NCBI GenBank assembly: GCA_009701115.1
Contig: WLKR01000033.1
Span: forward strand, 1-8,644
Length of the DNA stretch: 8,644 nucleotides
Origin: Actinomycetota bacterium
Lineage (GTDB): Bacteria > Actinomycetota > Acidimicrobiia > Acidimicrobiales > RAAP-2
Direction of reading: 5' to 3'
In this document: in pieces, positions 1-6,840 of the stretch
Numbering within the stretch: position 1 is the first letter of the stretch
How the letters are laid out: every line of letters starts with the position of its first letter
Position numbers and translations under genes: made by a program
Notes under the pieces: model-generated
The model's input: the letters and a program-made list of their open reading frames with translations, nothing else
What the model was told of the DNA's origin: nothing
Databases searched by the model: none

Positions 1-1784
1 TGTTCGGTGATGACTACGTGGCCGATGTTCCCCGCACCTACGACCGCAAGGTGAAGAACGCCCAAGAGGCCCACGAGGCCATTCGTCCGGCCGGTGAGAG
101 CTTCCGCTCGCTAGAAGAAGCGACTTCCCAGCTCTCCGGTGACGAGTACGCGGTCTACGACCTTATTTGGAAGCGCACTATTGCGTCCCAGATGGTCGAC
201 GCCAAGTTGACGAGCGATCGCGTTCGACTGCTCGCCACGCTGAGTGATCTCCCCGGGCGACCCGGAGCCACGGAAGTGGGTCTGAGCGCCAACGGTCTGC
301 GCATCGAGTTCGCCGGTTTTCGCCGGGCCTACGTCGAAGGTAGTGACGACCCCGAGAGTGAGTTGGCCGACCAAGAGCGCCTCCTGCCGCCACTCACTGA
401 AGGCTCCACGGCCACCGTCTCTCTGGCCGACGCCAAGGGCCACGACACCAAGCCACCGGATCGCTTCAGCGAAGCCACGCTGATCAAGAAGCTTGAAGAC
501 CTCGGAATTGGTCGCCCGTCGACGTATGCCTCGGTGATGAAGACCATCGACCGACGGGGTTACGTCTGGAAGAAGGGCAAAGCTCTAGTCCCGGCCTTCA
601 AGGCCTTTGCCGTGGTCAATCTTCTCTCCACGTACTTCGCGGACCTCGTGGACTACCAGTTCACGGCCGCCATGGAAGATTCCTTGGACGCCATCGCCTC
701 GGGTGATCGCGAACTCGAACCGTGGCTCAAGTCCTTCTACTTTGGTGACGCATCGGCGCCCACCGAGTTCGCGAAGCGTGGACTCCACGCCATGGTCACC
801 GAGCAGTTGGACTTTGACTACGCGGCCATCAACTCGCTACCACTCGGAACGGCGCCCGACGGCGAGGCTGTCTCAGTCCGCTCCGGTCGCTACGGTCCCT
901 ACTTGGTTCACGGCGAGCGACGGGTTTCGATCCCCGAAGCCACCGAGCCCGACTCACTAACCGTGACTCGGGCCCTCGAACTGCTTGATGCCCCCAGCGG
1001 CGACCGCGAACTGGGCACCGACCCGGCCACCGGGTTAGCGGTGTACTTAAAGGCCGGTCGCTACGGCCCCTACGTGCAACTCGGCGAACTCGTCGACGGG
1101 ACCAAGCCCAAGACGGCCTCACTCTTCTCCACGATGACACTCGAGACCATCACCTTTGAGGATGCCCAGAAGTTGCTCTCCCTGCCTCGCGAAATTGGGG
1201 CGCACCCCGAGAACCAGGAAATGATTTTCGCTACGAATGGTCGATACGGTCCCTACGTGATGTGGGGGAAGGACTCTCGCTCATTGGAGAGTGAAGACGA
1301 AATCTTCTCCGTCGATCTCGACAAGGCGCTGCACTTGCTGGCCCAGCCGAAGCTGCGCGGCCGACGTGCGGCCGCTGGTCCGCTCCGCGAACTGGGTCCT
1401 GATCCCATCACGGGTAAAGAGGTCGTGGTGAAGACCGGCAAGTTTGGTCCCTACGTCACCGACGGTGAAGTCAACGCCACACTGCGTATTGGTGACACGC
1501 CCGAAACGGTGACTATTGATCGGGCCTGTGAACTGTTGGCCGAGCGTCGCAACGCCGACCCCACCGCTCGACGGGCCCCGGCCAAAAAAGCTGCCAAGAA
1601 GGCCGTGAAGAAGGCCCCCGCGAAAAAGGCGGCGGCTAAGAAGGCGCCGGCCAACAAGGCGGGCGTGAAGAAGGCCACGGCCACGAAGAAGGCGACCGGC
1701 GGTACGGGTCGCGGGGCGAAGGGCCAAGGTGCCGATCAGTCGGCGACCAACGCCGATCTCATCAGTCGCCTCTCCGGCGAGTGA
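1..1784 (+). CDS. topA: DNA topoisomerase I (type IA), C-terminal part, 5' truncated
   Basis: Type IA topoisomerase that relaxes negatively supercoiled DNA by nicking and passing one strand. The reading frame is open from base 3, so the gene enters from the left and the GTG at 18 is an internal valine. The Toprim domain and catalytic tyrosine lie outside: in E. coli TopA that tyrosine precedes the QEAHEAIRP motif, seen here at 60-86, by about 50 residues. Also visible is the conserved LEDLGIGRPSTYASV block near 495-535. Four C-terminal repeats of the Toprim_C_rpt type follow, each with a G(R/K)(Y/F)GPY core, starting at 885, 1056, 1239 and 1437. The protein ends in a Lys/Ala-rich tail from about 1581. 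There are no zinc-finger cysteines at the C-terminus. Repeats plus a basic tail are the actinobacterial architecture, in which the tail aids DNA binding and processivity. The stop overlaps the tmk start by four bases. Confidence 0.97.
   Translation, partial: FGDDYVADVPRTYDRKVKNAQEAHEAIRPAGESFRSLEEATSQLSGDEYAVYDLIWKRTIASQMVDAKLTSDRVRLLATLSDLPGRPGATEVGLSANGLRIEFAGFRRAYVEGSDDPESELADQERLLPPLTEGSTATVSLADAKGHDTKPPDRFSEATLIKKLEDLGIGRPSTYASVMKTIDRRGYVWKKGKALVPAFKAFAVVNLLSTYFADLVDYQFTAAMEDSLDAIASGDRELEPWLKSFYFGDASAPTEFAKRGLHAMVTEQLDFDYAAINSLPLGTAPDGEAVSVRSGRYGPYLVHGERRVSIPEATEPDSLTVTRALELLDAPSGDRELGTDPATGLAVYLKAGRYGPYVQLGELVDGTKPKTASLFSTMTLETITFEDAQKLLSLPREIGAHPENQEMIFATNGRYGPYVMWGKDSRSLESEDEIFSVDLDKALHLLAQPKLRGRRAAAGPLRELGPDPITGKEVVVKTGKFGPYVTDGEVNATLRIGDTPETVTIDRACELLAERRNADPTARRAPAKKAAKKAVKKAPAKKAAAKKAPANKAGVKKATATKKATGGTGRGAKGQGADQSATNADLISRLSGE
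1581..1735 (+). repeat. Lys/Ala-rich low-complexity tail of topA
   Basis: About 50 codons made almost entirely of Lys, Ala, Pro, Val, Thr and Gly, with irregular repeats of a KKA unit written as aag-aag-gcc-like codons. It is a coding low-complexity tract like the basic tails of actinobacterial TopA, not an intergenic or mobile repeat. Register and codons vary between copies, so it is not an exact tandem repeat. Confidence 0.8.
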
Positions 1785-2392
1785 GCCCCACCACGCCACT
1801 CTTCGTTGCCTTTGAGGGCATCGACGGCTGTGGTAAGTCGACGCACGCCAAGCGGGTGGCCAAGGCCGTTGACGCTCGCTTTACGTTTGAACCGGGCGAT
1901 ACGCCGCTCGGGGTCGTATTGCGCCAGCGACTCCTAGACGCCAGTGAATCGATGAGCCCTCAGACTGAGGCCCTCTTGATGTTGGCCGACCGCTCCCATC
2001 ACGTCAACACCGTTATTGCCCCAACGCTGGCCGCGGGTCAGTCGGTCGTCTCCGATCGCTTCTTCGGTTCGACCTTGGCCTATCAGGGCTACGGCCGAGA
2101 GCTGGACCTCGCCCCCCTGCGCGCAGCCACCGATGTGGCCATTGGCACCTGTCGTCCCGACCTCACCATCGTCATCGACATCCCGGTAGCGGTAGCCCAC
2201 ACCCGTCGCGCTCCCTCGCAGCATGATCGCTTTGAGTCGGCCACCGTTGACTTTCACGAGCGGGTTCGCCAAGGTTTCCTCACACTCGCCGAACAAGAGC
2301 CGAACTGGGTCGTCATCAATGGCAACCACACCTTGGACACCGTGACCGATCGTGTGGATGCGGCCCTCGCGGCCATTGGTTGGTTCGCGTGA
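1781..2392 (+). CDS. tmk: Thymidylate kinase (dTMP kinase)
   Basis: Cytoplasmic P-loop kinase that phosphorylates dTMP to dTDP with ATP, in the dTTP pathway. The 203-residue length is normal for the family. The P-loop GIDGCGKS lies at residues 13-20. The family motif DRFFGSTLAYQGYGR starts at residue 92 (DR at 92-93) and contacts dTMP. An Arg-rich LID segment follows (TRRAPSQHDRFE), then the usual FHERVRQGF helix. The GTG start at 1781 overlaps the topA TGA as GTGA, and there is no convincing Shine-Dalgarno sequence, so translation is probably coupled to topA. The downstream holB begins with the same kind of overlap. The grouping with topA and holB makes this a DNA synthesis operon. Confidence 0.96.
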   Translation: MSPTTPLFVAFEGIDGCGKSTHAKRVAKAVDARFTFEPGDTPLGVVLRQRLLDASESMSPQTEALLMLADRSHHVNTVIAPTLAAGQSVVSDRFFGSTLAYQGYGRELDLAPLRAATDVAIGTCRPDLTIVIDIPVAVAHTRRAPSQHDRFESATVDFHERVRQGFLTLAEQEPNWVVINGNHTLDTVTDRVDAALAAIGWFA

Positions 2393-3459
2393 GCGATGTC
2401 TTCTCGTCCCTCGTGGGGCAGGTCGGTGTCGTAAATGCCCTGCGCCGTTACGCCGAACAGCCCTCTCACGCCTATCTCTTCACCGGCCCACCCGGCGCCG
2501 GCAAGCTCGAAGCGGCCGTGGCCTTCGCCGCCGCCCTGGAGTGTCCCGACCATGGCTGCGGCACGTGCGACGAGTGCACCCGCGTGCTGCGAGGCTCCCA
2601 CCCCGATGTCTCGATCGTGGCGCGGGCCGGCGTGCAGTGGAGTGTCGATGAGATTCGAGAGGCCGAGCGAGTCGCCCGTCGTCGACCGCTGCATCAGGGC
2701 CACCAGATACTGATCCTGCCCTCCATCGAACTCTCGACCAACGCGGCTCCGGCCCTGCTCAAGACGCTGGAGGAACCACCCCGTCGCACGATTTTCATTT
2801 TGTTGGCCGATGAACTGCCTGAACACCTCGTCACTATTGAGTCCCGGTGTGTCGAGGTGAATTTTCACTCACTCTCGACTGAAGACATCCTGTTGGTCCT
2901 CGAGCGCGAGGGTGTTCCTGCGGTCCAAGCGCGCACGAGCGCCGAGGCCTCGGCCGGGAATCTCGACCGAGCTCGCCTGCTCGCGAACGATCCCCAGCTC
3001 GCTGATCGTCTCGCCGCTTGGCGTCGCCTCCCCGAGATGCTGACGTCCAATTCACCGGCCTCACTGGCCACCTCGACACTGGCCGCACTGGAAGGGGCCG
3101 TCGAGCCCCTCAAGGCCCGTCACGCCGAAGAGCTCGATCAGTTCAAGACCGAAGCTGAAGGACCGGGACGCCGCCGAGTTGGGGGAGTCAAGGAAGTTGA
3201 ACTTCGACACCAACGCGAGCAGCGTCGTTTCCGAACCGACGAACTTCGCTTTGGACTGGCCGCCCTGACCCGTACGTATCGCGAGCGCATGATCTCTTCC
3301 CTCGAAGGCGTGGCCGATGGCGACGCCCGGGGTCGCACCGATGCCCGCAGTGCCATTGCCTGCATTGAGGCGATTGCTTCGTCGTCCGATGCGCTCTCTC
3401 TCAACGCCAACGAATCGCTGCTTCTCACCAACCTGTTCACCCAGTTATCCCGCCTCTAG
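2389..3459 (+). CDS. holB: DNA polymerase III subunit delta' (clamp loader)
   Basis: Clamp-loader AAA+ subunit that works with DnaX and delta to open and place the beta clamp. The product has 356 residues from the GTG at 2389, which overlaps the tmk TGA as GTGA; this coupled start is preferred over an in-frame TTG at 2380. Seen in order: the N-terminal FSSLVGQ segment; a P-loop-like GPPGAGKL at 33-40; a four-cysteine zinc module C52-x4-C57-x2-C60-x2-C63; TLEEPP at 126-131; and the arginine-finger SRC at 152-154. The Lys of the P-loop is followed by Leu where ATP-hydrolysing AAA+ subunits have Thr or Ser, which fits a delta' that does not turn over ATP (inference). The C-terminal third contains a charged helical stretch with RTDELRFGLAAL, common in actinobacterial delta'. 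A short or fused DnaX is less likely, because it would have an intact GKT and a longer C-terminus. Confidence 0.93.
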   Translation: MSDVFSSLVGQVGVVNALRRYAEQPSHAYLFTGPPGAGKLEAAVAFAAALECPDHGCGTCDECTRVLRGSHPDVSIVARAGVQWSVDEIREAERVARRRPLHQGHQILILPSIELSTNAAPALLKTLEEPPRRTIFILLADELPEHLVTIESRCVEVNFHSLSTEDILLVLEREGVPAVQARTSAEASAGNLDRARLLANDPQLADRLAAWRRLPEMLTSNSPASLATSTLAALEGAVEPLKARHAEELDQFKTEAEGPGRRRVGGVKEVELRHQREQRRFRTDELRFGLAALTRTYRERMISSLEGVADGDARGRTDARSAIACIEAIASSSDALSLNANESLLLTNLFTQLSRL

Positions 3460-3479
3460 GAGTCCGAGACCGAGTGGGG

Positions 3480-3485
3480 TAAAGT
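3480..3485 (+). promoter_or_regulatory. Possible -10 element of the tRNA-Thr promoter
   Basis: TAAAGT matches the TANNNT pattern of primary-sigma -10 boxes and lies nine bases before the mature tRNA 5' end, so transcription would begin close to the tRNA. No good -35 hexamer is visible at the right distance, which would fall at the end of holB. The tRNA could also be read through from holB. Confidence 0.35.
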
Positions 3486-3494
3486 AGAAGTCCT

Positions 3495-3570
<76 letters not shown>

Positions 3571-3588
3571 ATAATGAGCCGATTGTCC

Positions 3589-3915
3589 TTAATGGATGAA
3601 GGGCCGGACTTCCACCCGACGATTGCAGGCCTTCGAGCCCTTGGTGGCCAGCACAATGGCCTCCTCGTCGCTACTGGCCTCAATGACCCAAAACCCGCTG
3701 ACGTACTCCGTAGTGTTGTGGAGTGGCTCCTTGGAAACAATGCCCGCGCCACCGCGGTTGTCAATCAACGTGGCGTTGGCAAGTGGGGTAATGCCGCCGG
3801 CGAGGACCCAGTGACCGTTGGCTTCGAGTATGTCGTTAAAGGCGTCGATGGCCACACCCTCTTCGGGCGTCCCGGTGCCGGATGCATTGTCGATGACGGA
3901 AACGAGATAACGCAC
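3589..3915 (-). CDS. YCII/DGPF-family protein, function unknown
   Basis: A 108-residue protein of the YciI-like (YCII, also called DGPF) family, which has a ferredoxin-like alpha/beta fold. The pattern is typical: an opening MRYLVSVID strand, a helix ending in ILEANGHWVLAGGI, then ATLIDNR, a FWVIEASSDEEAIVLA strand-helix unit, and VEVRPF at the end. In Actinobacteria such proteins are often found with ECF sigma factors, but none is seen here and no reaction can be assigned. The GTG at 3915 is chosen because GGGAGG (plus-strand 3920-3925) lies four bases upstream and the family fold begins there; the longer in-frame extension to 4005 has no family similarity. It is monocistronic, convergent with the tRNA and divergent from the small gene at 4015. 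Confidence 0.85.
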   Translation of the reverse strand: MRYLVSVIDNASGTGTPEEGVAIDAFNDILEANGHWVLAGGITPLANATLIDNRGGAGIVSKEPLHNTTEYVSGFWVIEASSDEEAIVLATKGSKACNRRVEVRPFIH

Positions 3916-3919
3916 GGGG

Positions 3920-3925
3920 CCTCCC
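3920..3925 (-). promoter_or_regulatory. Ribosome binding site of the YCII gene
   Basis: On the minus strand this reads GGGAGG, four bases before the GTG at 3915. It decides the start in favour of the 108-residue protein. Confidence 0.7.
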
Positions 3926-3955
3926 GGTTGGGCGTTGGTTGAACGTCGTGTCCAC

Positions 3956-3961
3956 ATTTTA
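3956..3961 (-). promoter_or_regulatory. Possible -10 element for the YCII gene
   Basis: On the minus strand this reads TAAAAT, one mismatch from the TATAAT consensus, about 40 bases before the GTG start, leaving a leader of roughly 34 bases that contains the ribosome binding site. The 17-base-spaced position upstream holds no recognisable -35 hexamer. Confidence 0.45.
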
Positions 3962-4014
3962 CGGCCGCACACGTCCTCTCGGTGGTTGTCGTAGTACTCC
4001 CGCACACTGTCACT

Positions 4015-4245
4015 ATGAGTTCAGAACCTTTAGACATTGAAATCTTCACCGCCGAGAAAACGGCGGCCTTCGCGGCCATGAATTCGGCGCAACTCATTGG
4101 GATCGCGCTACGTGAAAGAAACAATCGTGGCTGGGGAACGGCTCGGGGCATTTACCTGCAACTCTTACGAGATGAAATGACCAAGCGGTCCATCTCGGTG
4201 GAGACAATTCGTGAGACGGGCGTCGTATTTCTCGACGAGGTGTAG
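4015..4245 (+). CDS. Small protein of unknown function (76 residues)
   Basis: I do not recognise this protein. From the ATG at 4015 it is 76 residues, acidic at the start (MSSEPLDIEIF), then two predicted amphipathic helices rich in Ala, Arg and Glu (around AEKTAAFAAMNSAQLIGIAL and ARGIYLQLLRDEM), and an acidic end FLDEV. There is no signal peptide, membrane span or cysteine. The central RERNNRGWGTARG stretch looks like a turn-rich link between the helices. No Shine-Dalgarno sequence precedes the ATG, so a leaderless transcript is possible; an in-frame GTG at 3982 would add a valine-rich stretch that looks less natural. Base composition is less GC-rich than the neighbours (for example tta, att and gaa codons near the start). 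Its stop at 4243-4245 directly abuts the convergent murD stop. It fills a non-overlapping slot, which supports a real gene, but homology would be needed for certainty. Confidence 0.6.
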   Translation: MSSEPLDIEIFTAEKTAAFAAMNSAQLIGIALRERNNRGWGTARGIYLQLLRDEMTKRSISVETIRETGVVFLDEV

Positions 4246-5547
4246 TTAGAAGCGGCTGGCGTTTGCCGTGAAGTCGTCGCTGCGTTCACGCCAGTTTTGG
4301 TAGTGATCAAAGCTGGGTGCGCCCGGTGAGAACAGAACTACGCCGCCAGTCGCCTGGAGGGCCTGCGTCGCATAAGTGACGGCCGTCGTCATATCGGCCG
4401 CCATCATCGTGGTGATACCGGGAGCCCGACGGTTGATCTCATTACTGATTCGTTCCCCGGCCTCACCCATGGCAATGACGGTGAGCGTGGCATCACAGTC
4501 GGTGAGCCTGTCGGCCAGTGGTTGGTAGTCGACACCGCGGTCAAAGCCACCGACGATGAGAGCCACGTGACGACCCGGAAAGCTCCGCACGGCGGCCACG
4601 ACCGGGAGGGGATTGGTGGCCAGGCCGTCATCAATGAAATCAGTAGTGAGTCCGTCGCGGAACGTGCGGTGAATCAAGGTGAGCCGGCCGGGCAGTGGTT
4701 TGAAACTCGAGGCCTCTCGCAGGGCGGCGGTCCGCACCTCTTCAATTGAACGGTGCAGGGCACTGGCCGTGGCGCGCAGGGCGAGGGCCACATTTTTTGC
4801 GTTGTGAGCACCAACGAGACCGAGCGTCGTCGCGAGGTCGGGGTCGTTCTCCGACACGGTGACGAGTTCGCCACCCATCTCGGTTCGGTGGAGAAGCAGG
4901 TCGGGGTCATCGGGCACCACGGTGAGGTGATGACCTTCGGCGCGCGTCAGTTGCAACTTGTCGTGGCGGTACTGCTCGAGTGAACCGTGCCAGTCGATGT
5001 GGTCTTCACCCAATGTGGTGAGTACCACGATGCCCGGAGCGTCAGTGATGTCCACGGCCTGAAAGCTCGACACCTCCAAGACGGTCCACGAGTCGGCCGC
5101 GTCCAGCGATAGAAAGGGCGGGAGGCCGATGTTGCCGGCGCTCCGGGCCTGGACCCCACACGCTTCGAGCATGAAGGTAATGAGTGAGGTGGTGGTCGAC
5201 TTGCCCTTCGTGCCGGTGACGCCGATAACGAGATTGCGATCAGTTCCGGCGAGCCAGATACCGGTTGCGGAAGTAACGGGAACGCCTGATGCTTCGAGGG
5301 CGAGCACGTCGTCACGGCGACGAGGAATACCCGGGCTCTTAATGACAATGTCGCAGTTGCGGAGTGCCTCTAAGCCACCGTTGGCGGTTTGCAGAACGGT
5401 GGGGTCTGCTTGAACGGCGTCATCGACGGCGATCACTGTGGCGCCAATCTGCTCTAGGACTTGGCGAGTCGCGGCTCCCTCGACGCCGACGCCCCACACT
5501 CCAACGGTGTGACCAGCGAGGTCAGCGAAGCCACGTGGCCGGGACAC
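4246..5547 (-). CDS. murD2: UDP-MurNAc-L-Ala glutamate ligase, probably the L-Glu-adding MurD2 type
   Basis: Cytoplasmic ATP-dependent Mur ligase of 433 residues that adds glutamate to UDP-MurNAc-L-Ala. Seen: an N-terminal Rossmann-like GVWGVGVEGAA at 16-26; the ATP loop GTKGKST at 112-118; EVSSFQ at 158-163; DHIDWHG at 182-188 followed by Lys197, which aligns with the carbamylated Lys198 of E. coli MurD; GAHNAKN; DDGLATN at 306-312; GGFDRG ending near 338; and SPGAPSFDHY near the C-terminus. Two positions differ from canonical D-Glu MurD: the Lys of DSKATN is Leu309, and the Lys of GGxxK, a D-Glu ligand (Lys348) in E. coli, is Arg337. The gene overlaps murL by 26 bases. That partnership and these changes point to MurD2, which uses L-Glu in Xanthomonas. 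The specificity is inferred; a canonical MurD remains possible. The GTG start is supported by AAGGAG six bases upstream. Confidence 0.85.
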   Translation of the reverse strand: MSRPRGFADLAGHTVGVWGVGVEGAATRQVLEQIGATVIAVDDAVQADPTVLQTANGGLEALRNCDIVIKSPGIPRRRDDVLALEASGVPVTSATGIWLAGTDRNLVIGVTGTKGKSTTTSLITFMLEACGVQARSAGNIGLPPFLSLDAADSWTVLEVSSFQAVDITDAPGIVVLTTLGEDHIDWHGSLEQYRHDKLQLTRAEGHHLTVVPDDPDLLLHRTEMGGELVTVSENDPDLATTLGLVGAHNAKNVALALRATASALHRSIEEVRTAALREASSFKPLPGRLTLIHRTFRDGLTTDFIDDGLATNPLPVVAAVRSFPGRHVALIVGGFDRGVDYQPLADRLTDCDATLTVIAMGEAGERISNEINRRAPGITTMMAADMTTAVTYATQALQATGGVVLFSPGAPSFDHYQNWRERSDDFTANASRF

Positions 5548-6811
5548 GGCTGGCTCCTTGAGGTTCGAGTAGTTCGGCCAAGGTGCGCTCGTTGGCGGTG
5601 GCGCGGGCCAGGTGATGAAGGTGATCGCAGTCGGCGTAGGCCGGCATGGCGGCCACGGTCTCGAGGGCCACGGCACATTCGCCGGGGTCGCCCACGCACT
5701 CGAAGGGCTTCTTGTCCGAACCGAGCCCGACGAGCACGCGCAACTGTTCTTCTAGCGCGGGATTGGTCAAGGGGGGAGTCGGGCCGAAGATTGCGGACAG
5801 TTCGTCGCGCGAAAGAAACGGGGCGAGGACGAGGTTGATAAAGAGACACTTGTCACAGGTGGCACACCAAGTGACAAGCCGTTCGGCCTGTTCTTGGTGA
5901 AAGGCGCGGTTACAGCTGCGAAACACGTGATGCACGTCGCGGTAGGTGGCGAAACGGTCGGCGACCCACAGTTCGCTGCGGTCCCGCAGCAGGCTGGCCA
6001 CCTTGAAGTGAGGTCCGATGTAGGAGGCCACCGCATCGGCGATGAGGTCTTCGGCGTTGGCCGACTTACTCCACTGGTGGTTGATGGCGAGGCCATCCCA
6101 CATGGCGTTCGGTGCCGATGCCGAGTGTTCGTTACTCATCACCACCGCACCGCGATCCTCGGCGAGGGCGGCGATACAGGCCAACAGCGTCACCATGGCA
6201 GTGACGGGAACGTGACCGTTGAAGAAGTCGGGATTCTTCGCGGTGATCTGGGGGTCCAGTTGCCGCGTGGTCCGCTTGATGGGCAGCGCCATAACGGCCG
6301 CCGTGGCTTCCAGCGGCGCAAAGGTTCCGCTCGGGGGACTCATGACGAAGAGGGCCTGCGCAATGGCCGGGTTAAGCGAACGAACGCTCACGACCGAGTC
6401 GATGCCCCCACCGAATGGGGTCAGGGCCCGGAGATGATCTACTTCCACTTCGCGCGGTGTAGCGGGAACTCCTCCGAAGATGGCGACGTCGCCCAGCCAG
6501 AGCTGGTTGCGGAATGCAAACTCGCCAAGACCTTCACGGATTGCCGCAGTCAGGAAGGTCACGGCTTCAGGGGTAACGGGCGTGTCGCCGAGGTCTACGA
6601 GTTCCGGCGCTCCCGCTTTGAAGTAGGAGAGACCGGCCACGAGATACCAGAGCGTGGCAATCTCTCGAGGTCCTGGTTCGCGCAGGTCGCCATCGACTTC
6701 GAACGTCACGGTTTCAGTGAACAATCGGTCGTCGAGTTGGTAGTGGCCCGTGAGCGTGGAGGCGGTGACATCGAGTCCGACGTAGCGGAACTGTTTCGCA
6801 CGATTAGGCAT
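5522..6811 (-). CDS. murL: UDP-MurNAc-L-Ala-L-Glu epimerase (MurL)
   Basis: MurL converts UDP-MurNAc-L-Ala-L-Glu to the L-Ala-D-Glu form in an ATP-dependent reaction that releases AMP and PPi, as described in Xanthomonas oryzae. The product has 429 residues, close to the expected size. Family blocks seen: a LVAGLSYFKAGAPE segment (57-70); GLGEFAFRN (94-102); a PP-loop-like GGGIDSVVS (134-142) suited to adenylation; FNGHVPVTA (197-205); SNEHSAS (226-232); NHQWSK (244-249); SCNRAFH (299-305); WCATCDKC (315-322); and KKPFECVG (367-374) near the end. Cys316, Cys319 and Cys322, perhaps with Cys300, could bind a metal (inference). The ATG at 6811 has GGAGGG five bases upstream. The gene lies 29 bases after pgeF and overlaps murD by 26 bases. 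Generic PP-loop enzymes such as QueC or asparagine synthetase were considered, but the other blocks do not fit them. Confidence 0.85.
   Translation of the reverse strand: MPNRAKQFRYVGLDVTASTLTGHYQLDDRLFTETVTFEVDGDLREPGPREIATLWYLVAGLSYFKAGAPELVDLGDTPVTPEAVTFLTAAIREGLGEFAFRNQLWLGDVAIFGGVPATPREVEVDHLRALTPFGGGIDSVVSVRSLNPAIAQALFVMSPPSGTFAPLEATAAVMALPIKRTTRQLDPQITAKNPDFFNGHVPVTAMVTLLACIAALAEDRGAVVMSNEHSASAPNAMWDGLAINHQWSKSANAEDLIADAVASYIGPHFKVASLLRDRSELWVADRFATYRDVHHVFRSCNRAFHQEQAERLVTWCATCDKCLFINLVLAPFLSRDELSAIFGPTPPLTNPALEEQLRVLVGLGSDKKPFECVGDPGECAVALETVAAMPAYADCDHLHHLARATANERTLAELLEPQGASRVPATWLR
5554..5559 (-). promoter_or_regulatory. Ribosome binding site of murD, inside the end of murL
   Basis: On the minus strand this reads AAGGAG, six bases before the GTG at 5547, a near-perfect Shine-Dalgarno sequence. 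It lies within the last codons of murL and fixes the murD start there rather than at the in-frame codon at 5676, whose upstream residues are only the murL sequence read in another frame. Confidence 0.85.
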
Positions 6812-6816
6812 CGATA

Positions 6817-6822
6817 CCCTCC
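6817..6822 (-). promoter_or_regulatory. Ribosome binding site of murL
   Basis: On the minus strand this reads GGAGGG, five bases before the ATG at 6811, inside the 29-base gap between pgeF and murL. It supports independent, efficient initiation of murL within the operon. Confidence 0.8.
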
Positions 6823-6840
6823 ACTCGCCGTGCCTTCAGC

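Noticed and set aside
1581..1735. KKA-coding tract as a tandem repeat array or CRISPR-like element
   Set aside because: Units are irregular, lie in frame inside topA, and match the basic tails known in actinobacterial TopA. There are no spacers.
2254..2868. Minus-strand open frame of 204 codons across the tmk-holB junction
   Set aside because: It is antisense to two well-supported genes and shows no protein family pattern.
3916..4005. N-terminal extension of the YCII gene to 4005
   Set aside because: The 30 added residues do not resemble the family, and a good ribosome binding site and -10-like box lie inside that stretch, before the GTG at 3915.
4220..4275. Bidirectional terminator between the small gene and murD
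   Set aside because: No stem-loop with adequate pairing or a T-run is visible around the abutting stops.
5548..5676. N-terminal extension of murD to an in-frame ATG at 5676
   Set aside because: The extra residues are Pro/Trp-rich and are just murL read in another frame. The strong AAGGAG before the GTG at 5547 and the MurD domain boundary both support the shorter protein.
5522..6811. murL as a QueC-like or asparagine-synthetase-like PP-loop enzyme
   Set aside because: Only the GGGIDS loop is shared. The FNGHVPVTA, SNEHSAS, NHQWSK and KKPFECVG blocks and the overlap with murD fit MurL instead.
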